In this document: piece by piece, positions 57,435-64,000 of the stretch
Position numbering within the stretch: position 1 is the stretch's first letter
How the letters are laid out: each line of letters opens with the position of its first letter
NCBI GenBank assembly: GCA_021307315.1
Contig: JAJSPD010000055.1
Coordinates: 186,001 to 250,000, forward strand
DNA from: Bisporella sp. PMI_857
Taxonomy: Eukaryota > Ascomycota > Leotiomycetes > Helotiales > Helotiaceae
Direction of reading: 5' to 3'
DNA: 64,000 bases
Notes under the pieces: generated by a model
What the model was told of the DNA's origin: nothing
Databases searched by the model: none
What the model saw: the letters and a program-made list of their open reading frames with translations, nothing else
Made by a program: the position numbers and the translations under genes

Positions 57435-60122
57435 CCGGATGGGAAACTAGAAGGCTTTGTCCGAAATGAGCGAACAGTCTTCAAAGATTTTGATTTCAGG
57501 ATAGATATGCAGGGAGTATGTACTCGTTATCCTGATCATTCTCTATGGGAAATGCTAATGAAACGCTTTTTCGCTAATAGATGACGAGCGGGAAGCTAAA
57601 GATGCATAATATCCAGGTCCTGATCAATAATGGATGTACGATCAGCACTCTCAAGAAACATGCACCTGCTTCTGTTGCGACGGCGAGGTGGCGACAGCGA
57701 AGTCAATTTTTTTTTTGGAGAAATCGAGTATATATCTTTACAGCAAAAACCTACCCAAGATCCCTGCGAGGCTAAGGTGCAAAAAGCTCAACGTTGGATG
57801 AAAAGATCGCTATGAGAGTTTAGAGGCTTATAATTTAACGTGAAGTCTATCGTTGATCTGAATATTATGTTAATAATCTTTCATGATTGCTTAATCAATC
57901 GCTATTGTGCTGATATTTCTTGGTAGTCATTTTTAACTATTTCATATATATGCTACGATTTATAGCCTCGATTTGTACGAAACTATAAGTAGGCTAAATA
58001 AACATAATTATAACTCAGCATGAGTGCTTTTTTAAATACTTCAATTTATAATGTGGCACAGAATAGTCTTTTAAGTTAAAAATGTCCCGGTTGCTGTTGC
58101 CAAATTTATATGGCTTGTCAGCCACTGTGGATCTGCTGGATCTCACACCTGAGGCACTAAATTTTGATTTAGTATAGTTCCAAATGGGCTATAAAAATTA
58201 GCAGGGTCTTGCCTTTAGTGTTCTTTTTGGATTTCTCTAACACGAGAGCCATATTTGATGGCCACCAGGCTCTGCATATAACAGCTTCCTTACTGGTTTG
58301 CAGACTCTGTAACGAGAGCTACGGCGGTTACTCGACTCCCCTCCGCCCCTGAGGTTAAGCGAGCAAAGGGTGGTCGCTTGTCACGCGGAACTGTAGTACT
58401 GTACAAGGAATGTAAGGAAAGGTCCGGAAGCGATACAGTTCGCAAAGGTATAAAAAGGGCTGTCTTGACTGTTAGAGCTTGCATGTTTTCTATATCCTTT
58501 GTAATAGACCTATAGGCTAGAATCGCGAATACGGTTCGGTACGCACTCCCATATGCCTCTACTCAATAGCAACTCTGAGAGCAGAATAGAACTCATAAAT
58601 GCCACTTGCTGGTTGTGGCTTGCATTGACTCAACTCACATCTATACGGTAGTAAACGTCAATTTATTGAAGACAAAGTTAGATCATGTAGGTCGAATGAC
58701 CCCCAAAGCCCCCCCGAGTTACATGGCTTCTTTATGTATCTTTCCTTCTATAACAATTCAAGCAGTATGATTTCTCTCACCATTCTTCTTGGACATCCTG
58801 CTCATATAACAACTGATTTCACCAACATTGCTGCTAAAAGAAAAGGTGGCAAATGAAACTGATTGAGTGGTCTAGTTAAAAACCCCACTTATTTTATCCA
58901 GTAAAAAGTAGGGAACACTCCTCTCGCTTAGTGCACAAGGATTTTATTTTCGCCTCGCAGGAATGTCCGTTATAACCAAAGCCTGTACCTCAACTCAGAG
59001 GAGGGGGGAGCGGGTGCTGTGTATCATTATTCTAGTTTTGGAAGCAAGAAGCACCCGAGCTGCTTCAAACGGAAGGCTTGGCGGACAAGTCGTACGAAAT
59101 AGAAAGCCATATGCATTGAACACAAGTCCCGGCAGTTCTTTAAAGTTGTAGCCGCCAAGACCCCAATCGTCATTGAAACGCGCCAAGGCCGCTTATGTTT
59201 AAAGCACGAGAAATAATGATCTGATCTAGGGGCAGTTCTTGAAAGGAGTCTTGGTTAGCCACCTAAAAACGCATTTTATCATGTTTTTGGGGGGGGGGGA
59301 CCCCAGGAGGTCAGAATTACGCCTTTGAATCAAAATTTAAACCTTTGCTGGTGTGGTTTTCAGGTCAAATTTCATTAGAATGTCCGTTTTCAGAAAATTT
59401 TGTGCAATTTTGTTTTTCCTTTTCTTTTTTAATGTGTTGCCGCCTATACTTTTAGTTTAAGTAGGCTGGGTGGTTGGGGGGTTGGATTGAAAACCGCAGC
59501 AAATTGTGACTAAAAGCGAAATAAATTATAAATGTATCTTCACCTTGCTATATTCATTACTTTAAATAAACTTTGTTAGAGGATGCCATATAGTTCCAAA
59601 GTCAGGGGTTGGGTTGGAAGGCGACTGCTCTAGTGATTGTAGTTAGCTTCAGGAGGGTAACTTGTGGTCTTGGCCGCGAAGCTGGCGTGAATTTTAAAAC
59701 GAAAATATGTACCCATTTCAAATATGCTTTCTTGTAGCTAATAGCTGTCTTTTCTTAAATCATGTTAGTAGACCATTGGTGCGACTTCTAAGCCACTTCA
59801 CTTGTTGTCGTAAAGTCCAAATATGGTTATACGATCTTAAAGCATTGATATTGATTAAAAAATAAGGATTCTTGGGATGTGTGACGCGTTTTACATTAAA
59901 GAGTTAACCTATAGTTTCTATCAATTAGCCTAATAATCAATACACCAACATTCTGTTCTGTATTAGCTCTTTAAATCCAAAGAATTATATAAGGACATGA
60001 ACGCTCTACTTACATCGACAGCATCGACTTCAAATCTTCACTCTCAAATCTTCACTTCCAAGTAAAGAAATCCAACTTGAACCCCTTCAGTTCCAAACCA
60101 AGCTACACTACTATATATCAAT
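57435..60122. other. 2.7-kb region without a recognised gene
   Basis: AT-rich, with scattered short open frames. A stretch open on both strands at 58290-58490 has no clear family. A G11 run lies at 59289-59299. From about 59900 on it is the promoter of the Cys-rich secreted protein. Confidence 0.4.
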
Positions 60123-60743
60123 ATGTTGCTCAATATCTCGACTCTCAGCGCCGCCATTACTGGAGCACTTTTCCTTAGCGGTCGTATGGTTCATGGCTCG
60201 GCTATTCCAACAACGGAGATAGGATCTCCTCTTAGCGCGCGACAGTCCCGTGTAGAAGCTTGCCTTGAAGGTGGCTCAACTGTTACCGCTTCTGTGCAAG
60301 AGTTGGTTGAATTTGGAGAAGAGATATCGAGCAGCGTCTCACTGGGCATTTCCTCACCTCCATTGATTCCTAACTGCTTCGACCTTGACCTAGGGCCCGA
60401 AGCTGAGTGTCTCCAATGTCAAAATGTTGCAACCATAACGTACGGTGTTGCAGTCCTGGAGTGTACGACGGCCTCTTTTGGCTGTGGAATTTTCGAGCCG
60501 GCCTGTCTTGCTGGCTGTATTGCTGCCGCAACTTTCACTCTTTACGGCGCCGACCAGGCATGCTACTGCCTACATGCCGACTGTTCCGAAGCCTCTGTTA
60601 GGAGTTCAATCCCGCAACCGCCTTTGCCTGAAATTATTGGTGGTGGCCGCTTCACTGTACCCGGTGGTGTTATTGTGCCAGGATCATCTACAACCTTCTT
60701 TTCCGAGGGAGAACCCGCTCAGTGCTCCTCCCAGATTATTTAG
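60123..60743 (+). CDS. Cys-rich small secreted protein, candidate effector
   Basis: An intronless frame of 206 codons. MLLNISTLSAAITGALFLSG is a signal peptide, with cleavage expected near VHGSA. A short propeptide-like segment may end at SARQSR. The mature protein has 12 Cys, most clustered between residues 86 and 160 (AECLQCQNVA, LECTTASFGCGIF, PACLAGCIAAATF, ACYCLHADCSE), then a Pro/Gly/Ser-rich tail. No enzyme family is recognised. Size, signal peptide and Cys content fit the broad class of fungal small secreted proteins, which includes effectors and hydrophobin-like surface proteins; the spacing here is not the eight-Cys hydrophobin pattern. It stands alone, about 2.7 kb from the nearest neighbour gene. 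Confidence 0.75.
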   Translation: MLLNISTLSAAITGALFLSGRMVHGSAIPTTEIGSPLSARQSRVEACLEGGSTVTASVQELVEFGEEISSSVSLGISSPPLIPNCFDLDLGPEAECLQCQNVATITYGVAVLECTTASFGCGIFEPACLAGCIAAATFTLYGADQACYCLHADCSEASVRSSIPQPPLPEIIGGGRFTVPGGVIVPGSSTTFFSEGEPAQCSSQII

Positions 60744-61277
60744 TGGTCAGTATTTAGTGGTCAGTTAATAGAGAGGTTATCAGGAATATAAATTGAACGT
60801 GGAGATTGGACGTCAAGGTTTTCTTTATCATGTCAAGATGATTTTGTTCCGTTTTGTAACGTTAGTGTTAAATAGTTTAGATCCAGTCAACATTGCTAAG
60901 CGAATATACATTTTGTGGGAATGCTGAGCACCCCATATTATTTATGCCTGCAAATTGTCAACAATTATATGTGTTGGAAGTGATTCACGTAAGCTTTCCA
61001 AGTGCTTGTTCCGAGAGTAAGTTTTGTGTCGAACTTAAAGATAATCACTTCGTTGTTAGTAACATCTCCCAGCAAATTGTCATAATGGCACCGGTATATT
61101 GTGGCCTATGCGCCTGCCATTAGTCTCTCACCTAACCAAGAGACCGTTCTACTCTCGCTCTTGGATATCTCCTATTAAACCATCAAACAGCGTTAGCACT
61201 TTGTTTCAGCAGTTTGGGTCGCTGCTTTCTGCGGCCGAATTGTAAAACAATACTGGTCTGCCTAGCCGTCCCTAACT

Positions 61278-61541
61278 TCAAACTTTTGGGTAACCATTAA
61301 GCTTTCTACATAGTGCCTCTTCTAGAATCGCTGCCCTACAGCATCTCGACCAACGATTTGGCTTCGGCGTCTTTTTCGGGTTTACAGTTGTTCCTGCAGC
61401 AGCTTCCCCGTCAACTTGAGCAGCAAGGGCGAGTTCTTTGTTAGAAAATACCGTAGTCTCCTTGTCGATTACCACATTTATTACCACATTTATAACCACA
61501 GCTTTCATAGGTGTTTTAGTCTCTACCGCGCCTTGAGCCAT
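61278..61541 (-). CDS. Possible small protein or gene fragment, unrecognised
   Basis: An 87-codon frame starting at an ATG (MAQGAVETKTPMKAVVINVV) with an internal 4-residue tandem (VVINVVINVVID) and a basic C-terminal half. A second open ATG frame on the same strand (MATTLQVVSKPAPSILPAET at 61733 to about 61610) could be an upstream exon, but no join that keeps phase was found. No family is recognised. Confidence 0.22.
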   Translation of the reverse strand: MAQGAVETKTPMKAVVINVVINVVIDKETTVFSNKELALAAQVDGEAAAGTTVNPKKTPKPNRWSRCCRAAILEEALCRKLNGYPKV

Positions 61542-62190
61542 GAGTGCTGAGGTGAAAATTCGTTTGTCTATGTTGGTACCTTTTCGTGGTAGATTGAATC
61601 AACAACCATTCCACCTGGAATTATAAGCTGAGAATGCAGATTCTTTCCCAGAGCTTTTTGAGAGTTTCTTCACTGTCTCGGCTGGAAGGATGGATGGTGC
61701 AGGTTTTGAGACTACCTGCAAGGTTGTAGCCATTGCATTTTTGGTGTTGATGCCATATTCTAAAAGAATAGGCCTAAGCTAAGGAGAGAAGATTGAGATC
61801 GAGAATCTTGGTGTTGGTACTTATGTGTGGATCAAGTGCTAGGAAAGCGAAAGTGCGGGTTCAGCACGTGACACCATACACAACTTTTTTACTCAAAAAA
61901 CGACCAAGTCGAAAACCTACCATTTTATAATAAATAATTACGTCGATTTTTTTAATAAAAAAATTATTAAAAACCTCGGTGTAAAACTTAAAATACGCTG
62001 GTTTATTAGTTTATTACACTATAAAATCAATATGAAATATAAACTATATTCTTTGACTTTATTGAAATCTCGGACTCCATTAAATTGTAAGTTAAGTTAG
62101 GTTAGGTTAAGCACTTTCCAGTGGAATCCCAGATATTAACCGAGAAAAAAAAACACGGAAAGCATGCTAAAACAGGTCGCTTGTCAAGTC

Positions 62191-62224
62191 GTTAATACTC
62201 TTGCAGGTGTATTAGGCTTAGCGC
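62191..62224. repeat. Short dispersed repeat, copy B (pairs with 57400-57434)
   Basis: Same orientation as copy A, sharing TTAATACTCTTGCAG and ending TTAGCGCC. Followed at a similar distance by GAAAC and GCTTTG motifs shared with copy A, so the duplicated segment was longer. Confidence 0.65.
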
Positions 62225-62809
62225 CGCTGTTATGAAACCTAATAGCTTTGCTGTTGGATGAAGCAAAAAACTTATATCAAAACTGGAGACAGAAAATTCC
62301 AATTTCGTCATCTATTCGAGCATAGAGTCGTTGCTCAAATTGGTCGCAACTCTCACTTATGTCTTCCAATCTAGTCTTTCCAGCTACCAAAGCCGAGTTT
62401 TTACGCTATTTTGAGACCGTTCAAGCTGTGGGCTGGAATAAAATCTTGGTAATGAAACAAGAAGTTAAGATAGTGGTTTTGCTACATATACTTCCGGAGT
62501 GGCTAGTCTTTGTTTACATCTCGAATCAGGGGATTCCGTAAGATTGTAACACTGGAGCTCTGCACTGGACTTTGACAACTTTGTATTCATAAGCCAGCAC
62601 TGTTAACGCTCAGTATCAGTGTACACTGGATTGCGGTTGAATGAATATTCAGGCTGGGAGCTCTCATATTGAAGGATAAAAGTCCTAATGGAGATTAGGA
62701 TCGTAATACGTACGCCTCACATTCATGACCTTTTATACAGCCTTAAACTCCCTTGGTTCATGCCCAAAGCCAAAAACACCGTTTCTTAATGCCAAGCTCA
62801 ATTTCGGGC

Positions 62810-64000
62810 TCACATTCCTGATGTGCCCACCTCTCGATAAACCTCAAAACTCCTGATGGGTTCTATCTCACCTCTCTCTTTACGCTCCCGTATCTCCTCT
62901 CTGATCCGCCATTCCTCTTCCTCGTTCTCGAAAGCCTGTTCAAATAACCTGCCCTGCCCTCGACTCCAACATCGTGGCATCAGGCTCTTCCCATCGGCCG
63001 CTATTGATATTGAGCCCTCTTCTGCATCCTTCTTGGTCGTGAATTGGGAAGATCCCTTGTCGTATCCACGAACAAATTTCTCGTCCACCAGACAATACCT
63101 AATGCCAGATCCTGGTCCCCAGTACATAATCTCCCCTAATACTGACTCCATGATGGAACGGAGGCCGCGAGCCCCAATTCCGCCGGAAGTTACGGTCTTG
63201 TCTGATTTGTTCTGGGTAGAAGAGCCGAGGGCTCGTTCTGCGACGGCGCGCAAGGCAAGGGTGGTGAACTTGAGCTGAATACTGTAAGTGCCGAGGAGCG
63301 CGGTGTATTGCTTTACCAAGGAGTTTCGAGGCTCGGTGAGAATGGATACCAGCTCTGGGAGAGTCAAAGGGTTCAAAGCGGTGATGATGGGTATTCGACC
63401 CAACAGTTCCGGGATGAGTCCATAGGTTTGAAGATCTGGTGGAGTAACTTGTTGGAGGACACTGGGCTCTGAGTTTGAGTCACTCTTAGGATTCTCGGTT
63501 TTAAGCTGTGCTCCAAATCCGATGCTTGATCCCGCAGACAGGCGCGAATTAATTATCCTTTCTAGTCCAACAAAAGCTCCCGCAAAGACGAAGAGGATGT
63601 TTGAGGTATCAATGGTATACTGCTCCGGCTTTCCTTGACTTGCATCTCTGTCTCGGCTGCCTCGATCTAATCTATCACCTCTTGCATTTTCAGTCTTTGA
63701 GTTTCTATCGTTCTTGGCGTTAACTGTGACACTTGTTCCTTCAATCATTTTCAGTAGACCCTGCTGGACGCCCTCTCCGGAGACATCTCGGCCATGCGTC
63801 ATGATAGCAGGTTTGGCCAGTTTATCTACTTCATCAAGGAAGATGATGCCGGTCTCGCATTTACCTATGTCGTGATTAGCCGCAAGGAGTAATCGCTCGA
63901 TGGCAGATTCAATGTCTGTTCCAATGTAGCCAGCCTGAGTAAGCGAAGAACAGTCTACTGTTGCAAATGGGACTTCCAGCACTTTGGCCAGTGTTGATAA
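62810..64000 (-). CDS. mcx1: Mitochondrial ClpX-like AAA+ chaperone (Mcx1), 3' part
   Basis: The frame is open to the right edge, so the N-terminus with the Walker A loop is outside the window. Visible are VPFATVDCSSLTQAGYIGTD (the GYxGxD pore region), GIIFLDEVDKLAKPA (Walker B), the DVSGEGVQQGLLKMIEGTSV block, ILFVFAGAFVGLERII (sensor 1 region), TYGLIPELLGRIPIITALN (arginine-finger GR) and GIGARGLRSIMESVLGEIMY (sensor 2). All are diagnostic of ClpX rather than HslU. A charged insertion (DRLDRGSRDRDASQ) lies between Walker B and sensor 1. ClpX unfolds proteins in the mitochondrial matrix; most filamentous fungi pair it with ClpP. The C-terminus extends with charged residues and ends VYREVGTSGM. 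Confidence 0.93.
   Translation of the reverse strand, partial: LSTLAKVLEVPFATVDCSSLTQAGYIGTDIESAIERLLLAANHDIGKCETGIIFLDEVDKLAKPAIMTHGRDVSGEGVQQGLLKMIEGTSVTVNAKNDRNSKTENARGDRLDRGSRDRDASQGKPEQYTIDTSNILFVFAGAFVGLERIINSRLSAGSSIGFGAQLKTENPKSDSNSEPSVLQQVTPPDLQTYGLIPELLGRIPIITALNPLTLPELVSILTEPRNSLVKQYTALLGTYSIQLKFTTLALRAVAERALGSSTQNKSDKTVTSGGIGARGLRSIMESVLGEIMYWGPGSGIRYCLVDEKFVRGYDKGSSQFTTKKDAEEGSISIAADGKSLMPRCWSRGQGRLFEQAFENEEEEWRIREEIRERKERGEIEPIRSFEVYREVGTSGM

Larger units (their letters stand above)
60744..62809. other. 2-kb region, low gene content
   Basis: Apart from the tentative minus-strand frame at 61278-61541 and the repeat at 62191, no gene is recognised. The stretch 61870-62090 is extremely AT-rich. 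Confidence 0.4.

Noticed and set aside
58290..58490. Both-strand open stretch
   Set aside because: No ATG in good position on the plus strand, no domain recognised; cannot be told from chance.
60893..61123. Cys-containing 76-codon plus-strand frame after the secreted protein
   Set aside because: It begins at a non-ATG codon, has no signal peptide and no family match.

Overview
The window reads as nuclear DNA of a filamentous ascomycete. Genes carry short GT-AG introns (about 50-145 nt), and many families are typical of that group: HET-domain proteins, a 2EXR protein, DUF1996, DUF8021, a CBM1 module, an AA8 heme domain and a CE16 esterase. Three tandem TTAGGG-type repeats also occur. A leotiomycete (Helotiales-like) is my best guess, from the style of the WD40/NLR and HET relics; this is inference.

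Layout. 0-5.4 kb: a 2EXR protein, then a convergent pair of secreted, probably plant-cell-wall-related genes (AA8 heme domain, DUF1996-CBM1). 5.4-17 kb: a gene-poor accessory block. It holds two directly repeated copies of one non-autonomous repeat (one carrying a nested solo LTR), the WD40 relic of an NLR-type receptor, an interstitial telomeric motif, an intact HET gene, and a decayed HET gene split by a 669-bp terminal-inverted-repeat element. 17-28.3 kb: three secreted proteins (DUF8021, a large GH106-like protein, a CE16-like esterase) separated by long non-coding stretches. 29.4-31.4 kb: NOP2. 31.9-36.2 kb: a second accessory island with an ankyrin pseudogene, an intact HET-ankyrin gene and a hAT-type MITE with a perfect 8-bp target duplication. 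37-54.9 kb: a conserved housekeeping block with XRCC4/Lif1 divergent from Byr4/Bfa1, an F-box-like gene, the class II histone deacetylase Hda1, glyceraldehyde-3-phosphate dehydrogenase and cytochrome c oxidase subunit 5. 55-64 kb: a phosphotransferase (APH-like) pseudogene with two in-frame stops, a Cys-rich secreted candidate effector, and the C-terminal part of a mitochondrial ClpX running off the right edge.

Functional reading. The conserved genes are unrelated neighbours serving rRNA methylation, end joining, mitotic exit, chromatin, glycolysis, respiration and mitochondrial protein quality control. The accessory blocks share one theme: self/non-self recognition genes (two intact HET genes, one HET relic, one NLR relic, one ankyrin relic) lying with small DNA transposons and LTR debris. 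The secreted genes suggest an organism that meets plant polysaccharide. Exon joins were worked out by hand from splice consensus, reading phase and family pattern; no search could be run.
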